From: Centroberyx gerrardi | Lineage: Eukaryota; Chordata; Actinopteri; Beryciformes; Berycidae | Length of the DNA stretch: 64,000 nucleotides | Direction of reading: 5' to 3' | Assembly (NCBI RefSeq): GCF_048128805.1 | Contig: NC_136012.1 | Span: forward strand, 5,869,121 to 5,933,120 | Part shown: piece after piece, positions 25,120-34,900 of the stretch | How the letters are laid out: every line of letters starts with the position of its first letter | Numbering within the stretch: position 1 is the stretch's first letter | Made by a program: the position numbers and the translations under genes | The notes under the pieces: model-generated | What the model saw: the letters and a program-made list of their open reading frames with translations, nothing else | Databases searched by the model: none | What the model was told of the DNA's origin: nothing

Positions 25120-25262
25120 CCGTGTGCGTCCGTGTGCGTCCGTGTGCGTCCGTGTGCGTGTTTACGTGTACTCACTCTATTGACCCATTTGAGTCCTGGT
25201 ATCTGACAGGAGTTGATCTGTTCCTCCAGCCAGGGCCGCATTCGCATCCTCTCCACTGGCAT
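14566..25262 (-). CDS. irf2: Interferon regulatory factor 2, eight coding exons
   Basis: Coding exons on the minus strand are 25262-25176, 24904-24805, 24515-24339, 24141-24083, 23380-23245, 20005-19853, 17087-17041 and 14841-14566. They sum to 1035 nt, all junctions are AG/GT and in phase, giving 344 residues (human IRF2 has 349). IRF2 is a nuclear transcription factor that binds GAAANNGAAA (ISRE/IRF-E) sites and classically antagonises IRF1. The N-terminal helix-turn-helix DNA-binding domain (about residues 5-113) has the tryptophan cluster W11, W26, W38, W46 and W58, plus W77. The acidic middle contains [10 protein letters not shown] and [10 protein letters not shown], matching IRF2 rather than IRF1. 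The C-terminus has L-P-G-M-A-T-F-V and [10 protein letters not shown], both characteristic of IRF2. Introns hold several transposons. The next gene upstream is casp3, as in human 4q35. Confidence 0.95.
15440..16485. mobile_element. Non-autonomous hAT element in irf2 intron 8
   Basis: The ends are TAGGGCTGCACGATT and its inverse AATCGTGCAGCCCTA. A perfect 8-bp target duplication CCAAGAGA flanks it at 15432-15439 and 16486-16493. The 1046-bp interior has no transposase. The TIR family is well known from teleosts. Confidence 0.88.
16650..16702. repeat. (TG)n microsatellite
   Basis: An imperfect TG run in irf2 intron 8. Confidence 0.9.
16812..16876. repeat. (CA)n microsatellite with CGCA units
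   Basis: CA repeats with a regular CG interruption every ~14 bp. Confidence 0.9.
16985..17026. repeat. (TG)n microsatellite beside the irf2 exon 8 donor
   Basis: About 20 TG units, read as CA in the irf2 transcript, starting 16 nt after the exon 8 donor. Confidence 0.9.
17041..17087 (-). CDS. irf2: irf2 exon 8: short Ser/Asp/Glu exon, residues 238-253
   Basis: A 47-nt exon encodes [16 protein letters not shown], matching the acidic serine-rich stretch of human IRF2. It lies between CTTCAG and GTGAGA; a CA microsatellite begins 16 nt after the donor. Confidence 0.88.
18443..18620. repeat. Tandem repeat of ~55-60 bp, about 3-4 units
   Basis: The unit contains TGTTCTAGAATGCTGGTCCC and TAACTATGGTAACCACTG. 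Copies start near 18445, 18483, 18521 and 18562 with irregular spacing and several mismatches. It lies in irf2 intron 7. Confidence 0.7.
19853..20005 (-). CDS. irf2: irf2 exon 7: regulatory region, residues 187-238
   Basis: It encodes A-L-H-S-P-V-E-D-H through [10 protein letters not shown] and [12 protein letters not shown], strongly resembling the human IRF2 middle region. The donor GTGAGA is followed directly by a CA-rich run. Confidence 0.93.
20706..22671. mobile_element. Long-TIR element (~2 kb) in irf2 intron 6
   Basis: About 170 bp from 20706 (AGCTGCCGACATCATGGCGG) recurs in inverse ending near 22671, including CCTCCATCAGAGG, AAATCACGTGA and the GCGCATG(T/C)GCGTAATCC block. A second inverted pair lies inside (20950-21020 against 21560-21640, containing GGCTCCAAGCATTT). 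No full transposase frame survives, and no target duplication was recognised. Confidence 0.72.
23245..23380 (-). CDS. irf2: irf2 exon 6: acidic region with repeated I-K-E-E
   Basis: It encodes residues 142-187. The stretch [17 protein letters not shown] has a tandem five-residue repeat and two psi-K-x-E matches (Lys168 and Lys173), the SUMO-conjugation consensus. Human IRF2 has one H-I-K-Q-E site in the corresponding region. Confidence 0.88.
24083..24141 (-). CDS. irf2: irf2 exon 5: short basic exon, residues 122-141
   Basis: A 59-nt exon between TGTCCAG and GTAAGC encodes [15 protein letters not shown]. This corresponds to the lysine-rich stretch just after the human DNA-binding domain. It was placed because its length restores the phase between exons 4 and 6. 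Confidence 0.85.
24339..24515 (-). CDS. irf2: irf2 exon 4: recognition-helix part of the domain, residues 63-122
   Basis: It encodes [10 protein letters not shown] through N-S-L-P-D-I-E-E-V and the recognition helix region to S-S-E-R-N-S-K-R. The acceptor TTAG precedes GTAAGTACC and the donor is GTCAGT. Confidence 0.94.
24587..24780. repeat. Three decayed copies of the irf2 exon 3 end
   Basis: Segments 24587-24627, 24693-24731 and 24740-24780 each resemble 24811-24851, which lies inside exon 3. The common pattern is GTATGGCCCATCTCATGA, then AGCATC, then TTTACAGG or CTCCAGG. They are non-coding now. Confidence 0.7.
24805..24904 (-). CDS. irf2: irf2 exon 3: DNA-binding domain residues 30-63
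   Basis: It encodes [17 protein letters not shown] through W-A-I-H-T. This is the segment with three of the hallmark tryptophans. It ends in phase 1 at GTAATA. Decayed copies of its last ~40 bp lie in the following intron. Confidence 0.94.
25068..25160. repeat. (TG)n plus TGTGCGTCCG decamer repeat
   Basis: About 23 TG units are followed by four copies of a TGTGCGTCCG decamer. The tract ends 16 bp from the irf2 exon 2 donor and lies downstream of it in the transcript. Confidence 0.92.
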
Positions 25263-25268
25263 TGTGGC
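25176..25268 (-). CDS. irf2: irf2 exon 2: start codon, DNA-binding domain residues 1-29
   Basis: The acceptor GCATGCAG precedes six UTR bases and the ATG at 25262-25260. The exon encodes [11 protein letters not shown] through K-W-V-N-R, and ends at the strong donor GTGAGT. A long CA-rich tract follows the donor in the pre-mRNA. Confidence 0.93.
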
Positions 25269-27446
25269 CTGCATGCCCACACACACACACAGACACACAT
25301 TTAGATATAAGAGAGAACTGTATGCATGATGATTGCTAGTAGGTCTACTTATACTGTCTATGTAGAATATATCATTTGAACCGGAAGTGTTCTTCACAAG
25401 GGTCCACACAGTGTATTATGACCATTTCAATCCAGGTTAGATCCAGGGTGGGAAATTAGCTCTAGCCACCAGACAAATACAAATTGGTTTACTCTCTCAG
25501 CCACTTCAGCATATAAGCAACCATTTAAAGTTATTTTTCATTCCAACAATCAAATTTGTGTGGTAAAACAGAGGCTCAGTGGATGCAAATGTCAAACTCC
25601 TGCCCTGGTCTCATCACTGTGTAATCTGAACAAATACATGAAATATTGTTCTACAGTCAAAAGTAAAACAGACTGTTGTTATTTCAGCCATATTGCCCGC
25701 TCCTACCTACACCGCTAATTAACATTCTTTGCCTGATTAAATACAAATTTTAAATAATAACCTGGTTCCAGATGTTGAGATGAGAATGTGACCCCCCTTA
25801 CACATACTGTATGTAACAATGCTAATAATGCTAATGCTACCACTACTACTACTAATAACAATAATACAACACTTTTCTTAACAAAGCATGGACACACGCA
25901 CATACATACATATCTTACCCACCCCACCCCATCAGATTTAAAAGCAGGGTTATGATCCTTGCAGTCTAATGTGTTCAAAGTCCGGTGGCCCACAGCAGTC
26001 ACAGAGCTTGACACTCCCCATACATGTTACAGCAAGCCAACACACTGCCTGCTGTCAAGATAATGAGATCCCCGACAGGTCAAGTAGGGTGACATGACAC
26101 AGCATTAAATACAAAATATTATCCCCCGTTATCAGCCACAGGGTAAAAACCTCCCGTTGTATCACAGCCAATAGGCGAGTCGCAGGACAGTTGTTCAGTA
26201 AGATACTACATACAGCATTAAAACAGCATATACTGTATTCCTATTGTCAAAGTAAGATTACGGAGTTGGTACAAGTTGGAGAATGGTCAATGGTCATGTA
26301 AGCGAGGCATTACTTAGTACAGTAAGGACTGCAAACACTGCGTTTAGCAACTCTTATCTGACATGAAACAACATTAAAAACAGAATCTAAAGTGTGTGTG
26401 GTTTTGTCTGTGAAATTATTACCTGTGCAGTCATACTGTCTAAATATCAATAGCAGCCTAATGAAAAGCCATGTGGTCCAGTCACTCACTCATAAAGCAA
26501 GGCCTAACCTGGGTTTAGACCCACACTGTTGGTTGTTATACTATGGGGCAGTGTGTTTTAATAGGGATTAATTCCACAGTGAGGGGACATTTACTAAACT
26601 TGGATTCCAGACTGAAATAACAGAGTTGAAATTAGAAAGCATACTATCAGTTATGACAATATGTTGATCTGTATTATTGCCAAGCACTATAGTCTTAACT
26701 CACATAGTCTAATCGTTCATTTGTAGGTTACAACTACATGTATTAACTACATGTAACTGCAAAAGTGATTTGAAGGAGGACGTGTTTAGAAACAACTATT
26801 TCCCTGCTTCCAATCAATCACTCACTAACTAATACATTTTTAACTGTCAGTCTCACAGCACCACAAACACATTCCCACTTGCATAGTGCAAAGTGCAAAC
26901 CAGGGTAAATTACCTGCAATGCAGTGAAAATAACAAACACACCATACTTCAATCTACAGTACATGCACGAAGGCCTACATACAGTGCAAATATTATTGAG
27001 GCCAGCTCATTCTCTGCCCACATCGCAAAAATATCAGTCACGATACTGTTATACAATACTGTTAAAAAAGAATATCAGTCAAGCTAACAGCACTGGTCAC
27101 CCTGATACTAAATGTTATCAAATGCGGGATTCCCAGCCATATTATTAACTCTAGCGTATGGCAGCAGTAGCAAGTTCAGCTGGCGTTATTAAAGTTTGAT
27201 TTGGCCTTGAAGACCGAGTCAAAAGTCAACCGCGGTGTGTTTGTCTCCCGTGTGCCAGCCTGTTGGCCCAAAAACAACCGAGCCAAAAGTGAAAATAAAT
27301 CTCATTCCTGGCCAACGAACCCAGAGAAAAACTACACAACTACTTTCACTTACACAGAAAGCTAAGGATCCGTCATGTCGTCCCATAGGAAGTCTCGCTG
27401 GTGCGAACGTGAGTGTACAACGTTAATATGCGGAAATAAACGTTAC

Positions 27447-27740
27447 CTGTTCAGTTTAGTTGGCCTGTAGATTCAGAGTCCTCCTGCTGTCAGAATATCA
27501 AGTGTAGTAAGAGTTGTGCTGGTTTATTTATTTGTAGTTTAACTGATTAAAAAGGGAAAGTGTAGCCGTCCTGTATTTCTGTTTCTGTGTTCAGACCGAA
27601 AGCAAAACAACGGCTGGCTTCGGGAAGTGGGGGCTCGAGCTGGAAATCCCCCTCTTGCTCTCGTGCTCTCTCTCTCGATCTCGAGCCCTCGGTGGCGTCG
27701 CGGAAGTCTCTCGGCCGCCTGCGCGCGCCTCCGTTCCATT
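27447..27740 (-). promoter_or_regulatory. irf2: Likely irf2 non-coding exon 1 and core promoter
   Basis: The minus strand reads AACTGAACAG then GTAACGTTTA at 27446, a strong donor with no coding exon upstream in frame, as expected for the untranslated first exon of IRF2. Just upstream (27600-27740) is the only CpG-rich block of this region, without a TATA box. It contains GGAAATCCCC (27642-27651 on the plus strand), a kappaB-like match. Exact start sites cannot be seen. Confidence 0.55.
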
Positions 27741-28444
27741 AAAAAAAAAAACACAATCTGATCAGTCCCAACAGAGAGTGGAAATACACAAAGAGGTATC
27801 ACTCTGCACTTATTTCGTGGTACTACAAAGTCACCACAGTCTGCTTTTAATGTGTATAGTTGGAATGTCACGTGGTAATTCTATATTACATTAGTATTTT
27901 GGTCATTCATTTGTATCAGAAATTTCTAAATAGCTGGGTTTATACTGTTCTACCGTATTCAGTCGCTCCTAGAACACATGATTTGTTTGCACCTATGGGT
28001 AACAAAATTATCTAGTTTTGCTTATTTTTCCATGAACAATTCAAGTTGTTATATTTAGCAATTTTAGCCTATCTAGACTGAGCTTTATAGCATGGGTTTG
28101 TACATTTTTTGAAAACTTTGAGGCTGTTCTTGTTTCTCTGCCATGCATTATGATGTTTCATATAGCTTACATGGTGCTAAATGACTATACTAAGCAAAAT
28201 CTTGGCATTTGTATATGGCTAATACGCAAAAACAGCTGTGTATCTACAGTCCCGAACATCAAACAAACGCTGACTGGTTGAGCAAGGAAGGATTTCCTGT
28301 AGCATGTCGTCAGCACAGCATGCACTACTAAATTCTGCTAATTCCCGCCTATGCCGACCGAATCTGTTGAAGGTTAACGCCCACGTTTGATGATTTTTAC
28401 TATTGAGTGATTCATCTTCTTAATCATAGACGATCTTTGGGGCC

Positions 28445-28616
28445 GATTTCATTTTCACTTCCTCAATTTTCCACCCCCCGCCCTCCCTCCTATCCTTTCT
28501 GCCTGGGTTGACGCTGGAAACGAAACTAGAAACTGCAGGCAAGTTAGTGTGTGTGTGTACGTGTGTTTAAAACCACCTGCAGTTCTCAGGAAAGACTGCA
28601 GCTTTTCACTTCATTT
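28445..28616. promoter_or_regulatory. Cluster of three IRF/ISRE-type motifs upstream of irf2
   Basis: Minus strand 28464-28445 reads GAGGAAGTGAAAATGAAATC, containing both GGAANNGAAA (Ets-IRF composite) and GAAANNGAAA. Plus strand 28516-28534 reads GGAAACGAAACTAGAAACT, three GAAAC units. Minus strand 28616-28601 reads AAATGAAGTGAAAAGC. They lie 0.7-0.9 kb upstream of the GC-rich block. Confidence 0.5.
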
Positions 28617-29789
28617 GCCTGCTCAGAACCACATCAGAACTGCCTCGTGTGGTTCAAGGGTCAAACCTGAAGAAAGTCTGTTTTATATTGAATACAAACA
28701 CGGAGCTTGGTCCTTGTTTTACATAGCTTCGCCAAAACTGCAATGTGTCGTTTTGGGGTGAAAATGTTTACATGTTAAAAGTTAAAAAAAAAAAAAAAAG
28801 TTACATGCATGCATCGGTAATATGGCAAAAAACTGTAAACAATGTTCCTATTACTCTACTGTATTTCAACCACAACACCATCAGCAGGCAGCACAGCCAC
28901 AGAGTTTCATATCATTTTTCTGCTCCTCTTACGTCTGTTCAAGTTACCGAAAGTACTTTTTAACCTCTGAAAAGGGGTTTAAAAAGGCAATTTATATCTG
29001 TACTACATATAAAAAAAACACACAAAACAAACAAACCTTTCTATCAGGTAGGCTATTGTGCCCCATTGAAAATACATACATATTGGTGCTTGAAGAGCAG
29101 CTGTTCCAGTTTATGATGCAGGTTGATTGAATTTGCAGATTAAGTTTTTGAATACAAAATCCCTATAATTTCTGTTGCTGTTGGCCCTATCTAATTGACA
29201 CAAGAAAAGAAAATACATTTGTTAAAAACACAGGAATAGAATATGATAAAAAGCATCTTTTTTACTGCTGTATTCCGCACTATGACGCTGACCCCAGACC
29301 TGTGAATCATCAGTAAATAATGACACAACTAAAGAGCTGGCATTATCAACAGTTCAGTTATGAGGAGGGAGTCAGGTCACTTTCCTCTCGACTGGTGAGA
29401 GATCACTACACAGGCAGGCTTATCACACAGGCAGGCTTATCACACACACACACACACACACAGAGCGGGTGAGGGTGGAGGGCGTCTGATAAATAATTAT
29501 GCTGCTTCTCCCACCATCTTCCTCTATTGGCTAGACAGCAAGACTGAAAGGCAGACAACAAATTGAGACAGGAAGACAGACAGATGGGTCAGATAGACAG
29601 AGGAAGGGGAACAGACAGGTAAACAGATAGAAAGTCAGGTAGATTCTGCAGCATACATACAGTATATGCCATTTGGGGGAAGTTTTTATCCAAAGTGCCT
29701 TACTGCGAGTGCATCAGTTTTCATTCTGGTAGGTCCCAGTAGGAATTGAAACCCTAACCTTGGCAGTATCAGTGCCGCCTTGCTCTCTA

Positions 29790-30385
29790 GGACTATCCAC
29801 AGGTACAACAACAGCAAACCCTGGTTCTCTGCTGAGCTGGGGAAAGTACGCTCCACCAAGGACGAGGCTTACTTACTTACTTTCCCAATCCGTCATCATC
29901 CCGGTGCCCCAAAAAAACACAGAAGATCTCAACAGCGAATTCATCAAACTTATCAAGTTTGCAGACGACACCGTTCTGATTTGGTCTCATCCCAGACGGT
30001 GAAGAGTCCACATACCAGGAGGAAATGAGCCGGCTGGTGTCATGGTGTGGAGCCGACAACCTGGAGCTGAACCCATTAAAAACTGTGGAGATGGTCATTG
30101 ATATCAGAAGGAAGCCCTCCCTTGGAAATACATGGCACCACGGTTAGCAGAGCGGATCCTTACAAATTCCAAGAAGAACCAAGAAGGCCCACAGCGCACT
30201 TGCACTTTAACTGTACATATCACTGATCGTATAATGTAACTGTACTTGAACATTGAACATATCTTTTATTTTTATTTGTACTGTATTTTTTACATTCTTC
30301 TTATTAGATTTTATGTTGACACCTGCACCAAGAGAAATTCCTTGTACATTGTACTTGGCGAATAAAGTTCTGATTCTGATTCTCA
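29790..30385 (+). mobile_element. Truncated L2-like LINE with reverse-transcriptase motif
   Basis: Frames include Y-N-N-S-K-P-W-F-S-A-E-L-G-K-V-R (about 29800-29850) and L-I-K-F-A-D-D-T-V-L-I-W (about 29950-29985), carrying the F-A-D-D catalytic motif of reverse transcriptases. W-C-G-A-D-N-L-E-L-N-P-L-K-T follows near 30045-30080. The 3' end is AATAAAGTTCTGATTCTGATTCT, the short tail repeat typical of L2-like elements. Frame breaks and large internal deletions make it inactive. Confidence 0.75.
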
Positions 30386-30999
30386 TTGAGCTCCACAGAA
30401 ACAGACTGACAGCTGGAAACAAATGATGGCAGCTGATTTTCTGAAGAGAGAAACCACAGAGAATCTGATTAGTCCCTATTTAAACAGCCTTGAAAAGGTC
30501 AGATCTGTGTCATCAAGGGTTGAGCTCAATCACATTTTCTGTTCCCGTGTAAACGTCTATCTCAGGAAGGACTGCTGATTCATTACAGGCCCACAGAGCT
30601 GCACTCATGTTATCAGGCTGGACAGCTTCCTCTAGTGGCTGCATGTGAAACAGCTTGATCTGCAAAGGAGCCACTCCATATAAAACCTTCCTGAAAATGT
30701 TTAGAGCCAAAGCACATCACATGGGCTCATAACCATTGTCACAGGAAATTACTAATATCAAATATTGAAGCATGTGTTGTTCATAAACTTAGTGTTCTAT
30801 CTTGATGAACTGATGATCTTTCTGAATATCTAAGATAGATACTACTTATAAGTGTGTACAATTAATCCATAATTGATGCATATTCAAATTTATCTCAGCT
30901 TTATAAAGGTTTAGTGTGTAAAGTAATTCACATGTAAAAAGGTGTGAGGAATGATGTGAAGCCAAAAGGACATAGTTACACTGATCTGTTTGTTCTTGC

Positions 31000-31767
31000 A
31001 TTTGATCATTTATTGCATTAAAATTGTAGTTAAAAAAGTGGACAAGATTTGTTTTATATGGTAAGTGCAGAAATAGTCCAAAGTCCCAAGCCCTTGCTGT
31101 ATTCACTGGTAAGTAGTGATTGGTGCCAAAAATATCTGATCATCAAACTGCAAATCCCTAAAACGTAAAGAGTGTTTCAACCCATTGCCCACTAAAAAGA
31201 GAGTGATAAGAGCAAATTAAAACAAAACAAAACATCCCTGGAAATTGTCCCAATACACTTACAAGCAAATCAGTGCTATTCTCTGAACATGATGACCAAA
31301 AACAAACCTACATTATAAATGATTATAAAAACATAAAAACAGTTCTGATTGGCTCAACAGAAATCCCATAGATCTGTTCCCTTTTATCCTGAAGATGATG
31401 GTGCATTCAGGTGCTCCTTGTAATCTCATTAACCCCAATGTTTACACGTTTACATGGACTGTGCAATGCACAGTCTTAAATTGAGAGTAGAAACCAGAAC
31501 AGAAGAACATATCAGAGGAAACCAGTCCAGTGAGGAAAGTAGGACTTACCACATAGTAACATTGTTCATCAACATATGGACAATGAATGGGATTCTGTTC
31601 TTTGAAGTAAAAAGAGATAGATACATTTAAAATCAGTAGAACCAGCATAGTCACATTACCAAGGAAAGCAGTTCTTCAGCATAGGTAAAAAATTAAATGA
31701 CAGGAGTCAGTATAGAGACCAAAGTAGAAACGATAAGAGAATCAGATTATACCCAGTAGAAGTCAGT
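31000..31767 (-). other. casp3: 3' UTR of casp3 copy 1
   Basis: AATAAA on the minus strand at 31014-31009 is conserved at the matching place in copy 2 (57780-57775), about 755 nt (copy 1) and 630 nt (copy 2) past the stops. Confidence 0.5.
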
Positions 31768-31997
31768 CTAGTGAGGAAAGTAGAAGTCTTTGGTCATCAT
31801 TGAGACAATACAGGGGATCTGTTTCTTGAAACTGTATCCAGACCAGTTGGAGGAAGACTCAAAGCCCATCGCCACCTTGCGGTTGACTCGGGTCATGATC
31901 TGCATCAGCTCCAGCTCCTTGCTGTGACGCTGCAGCATCTCACACAACGCCTGCATGAACCAGGAACCATTGGACGTGTTCCTCCATGAGTAGTATC
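31768..31997 (-). CDS. casp3: casp3 copy 1 exon 6: small subunit and stop
   Basis: It encodes G-Y-Y-S-W-R-N-T through [13 protein letters not shown] and [16 protein letters not shown], ending F-P-H and TAG. The small-subunit Trp and Arg substrate contacts of the family are present in S-W-R-N. Confidence 0.96.
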
Positions 31998-34900
31998 CTG
32001 CGGGACAAATTACAGCGTTACAACTCTTAGAAGAGGTGCACTCATAGCATGTTTTACCGGCCAAATAAGGAGTATTTCATATATTGGATAGCGCCAGCCA
32101 TGTCTGATAGGATTGGTATGATGCAGTTTGTTTAATTACATATTTTTGTGTAACTGATCAATACTACACTGGTTGTCTAAGGGAATTTCATTGGATTCCA
32201 TGCAAGTATCCATTAATATAGTATATTTATCATTATCAACATCATCCTGGGTTTCAATGGAGAGTTTTAGTGTCTCATGGTCCAAATACTTTTTCAGAGG
32301 CTTTTCCACCCTGCCAAGAATACAAATCGAGGAGAAATACTGAAAACTTGTAAGTTTTTGGCATGAAACACAACCACGAACGGCGATAATATCGTATATC
32401 GCATTATTTTGGCGGGACAGCATCGTGATATCAAATTTTGTCGTCCAAGCCTACTTTGGACTGACTGTGCCATTTATAAAAGTATTTGGTAACACTTTAT
32501 TTTACAGCCCGATAATTACAGTGTAACTAGTTTGTAATTATGGGATACTAATACAATAACAATTCTGTAGTTACAGGGTAACAAAACAAGAAGTCCAGGA
32601 GAAAAAGGGGTAACAATTTTGTAATTATGAGAGACTTATGAGATATTTATGGTGTAACTATTTTCATAATTACCACACACTTATTACAGGGTACAATAAC
32701 GTAATTGGGGGGACAAAACAAATGTTATCGGTACTTGTTCCCTGTAATTATGGAGTAACTACAAGGTGTGCGGGCTGTAAAATAAAGCAGTGCTTGTTCC
32801 CCTCTTGTTCCCCCCTTGTTCCCGTCAGTATCTAAAGATTGATGAGTTAACCATGACATGCATTGTGTCTGGAATCTACAACATAATGGGATCTAAATGA
32901 CCCCAATGAGCCTTTTTCACATATGTTATATGTGATATGTGAAGTGATGTCATAACCAGGTGACATCAGATCCGGTCTGGGCCAGTCCTCTTCAAAATGG
33001 AAACAAGGGATTTTCCAACTTGTCTAATGATCTCCCAGCGCTCTCAAGCGGTGACATTAGTCGGTTCAGAGAGGCATTTCCACACACTGAATGTGCAAAG
33101 AAGAATAAAGGATATGGCTGTTCTCCGAAAATTACATTTTTGATCATTAGGGTAAGTTAACATTTGCTACGATAGCAAGCTGGCTACATAGCATATCAAG
33201 CTAGCAAACGTTACCTAACGTTAATCTTACGCATCACTACAGTGATGTTGTTGAGAACATGCAACAACACTTCTGTCTCTGACAGCTGTCCTGTCAGTCA
33301 AATTTTTGTTTATTCACTACTCCCCATTTTTACATTAACTATTGTATTGTATATTGTAATTAGCAACCGTCCAGTCCTAAAAGGGAACATTAAATGAATT
33401 TTATTGTGTGACAATTCAAAAGTTTTTTTTTTCTTTTGAGGGATGATTGTAATGCCATATTATTTAATAACTGTGATTACAGGTGCCAATACCTTCAGAG
33501 GGGGAGGACTTTGCAGTCCCCAAGTTCATGGCTGGGACAACATTAAAAGACTATTGTGTCCACCTAAAAGCCAAATTTAGAAATTTAAATATTGAAATTG
33601 TTTTATAAAAGGATTCTGATGGTTTTCATTTTACATTTTATATTATAAGATTGACATATTTGATATTTCATCTCAACATACTGTATATTGTATGTTCAAT
33701 TAAGTCTGTTACTTTGTGTTGAAGCTGGTCTAGGATCTCCTCTCCTAACATCGATTACCAAAGTAGTCAGATGGACGTATGTGATTTTCTGTTAAACTGT
33801 ATTTACTGTGGGGCAACCTTGTACTTACCCTATAATTACTGTGAACAAGAGGGGAACAAGCACTGCTTTATTTTATAGTCCGCACACCTTGTAGTTACTC
33901 CATAACTACAGGGAACAAGTACCGATAACATTTGTTTTGTCCCCCCAATTACGTTATTGTACCCTGTAATTATTTTTTAAGTATGTGGTAATTAAGAAAA
34001 TAGTTACACCATAACTATCTTATAAGTTTCTCATAATTACAAAATTGTTATCCCTTAATTCCTGGACTTCTTGTTTTGTTACCCTGTAACTACAGCATTG
34101 TTATTTTATTAGTACCTCATAATTACAAACTAGTTACACTGTAATTAGCGGCCTGTAAAATAAAGCGTTACCAAATATTGTATGTGTCAATATGATAAAA
34201 TGGTATCCTTTTTGTTTTTATAGTGGCTTTATTAATCAGTAAACATCATTTCAGTATCAACAAATATCACTGTGCAGGTACTCCGTTCCATCTGTGGCCT
34301 TCACCAACACCAAGTCCAACTACTTGAGGAAGTACCTGTTATTGACCTCTTTAAAATCAATAAAAAGAGGACTATAAAGTCATCACAATGGCAGAAATGT
34401 ATTGTTCACAGGACCCAAAGTCCTTTCCACAGCTGCTGTTAGTGTTTACCTGGGGCTGTGGAATAGGCGCACAGGAAGTCCGCCTCCACGGGAATCCGCT
34501 CTGATTGTTGCTCAGCCACACTGTCTGTTTCGTCTGTGTCGTCTGATTCGAGGGCGGGAGAGGCACCGTCGTCCAGATCTGAGCCACGGCACGCCTAGCA
34601 AGGACAGGACACAATGGGTTTATGCACAAAAACTGCAATCACGTTTTATGCCAGTACTGAAGCTCTGTAGTAAGCTTGGTGATTCAAAGCTGAATAATTA
34701 CACAAATGCTGGATAAATGTTCTCATTTACTCCAGCCACAAAGCAATTTAGAGCCATATGTCGTTACAACTGAAGCCTCATAGACAATAGTCATATTACT
34801 AGAACTTTGACTTTGGTACAAATTCACAACTGATAATGCTAAAAACAAAGTAATAAAATAAACTTACACATAATCTTCACATAAAAACGTCTAGAAAGCT

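Larger units (their letters stand above)
27750..30500. other. Intergenic region between irf2 and casp3
   Basis: It contains the IRF-motif cluster, an A17 run at 28783-28799, a CA microsatellite at 29440-29461 and the LINE remnant from 29.79 kb. No gene was seen. Confidence 0.6.

Noticed and set aside
24963..25409. Frames rich in Cys-Val and His-Thr around irf2 exon 2
   Set aside because: They are translations of the TG/CA microsatellite running into exon 2.
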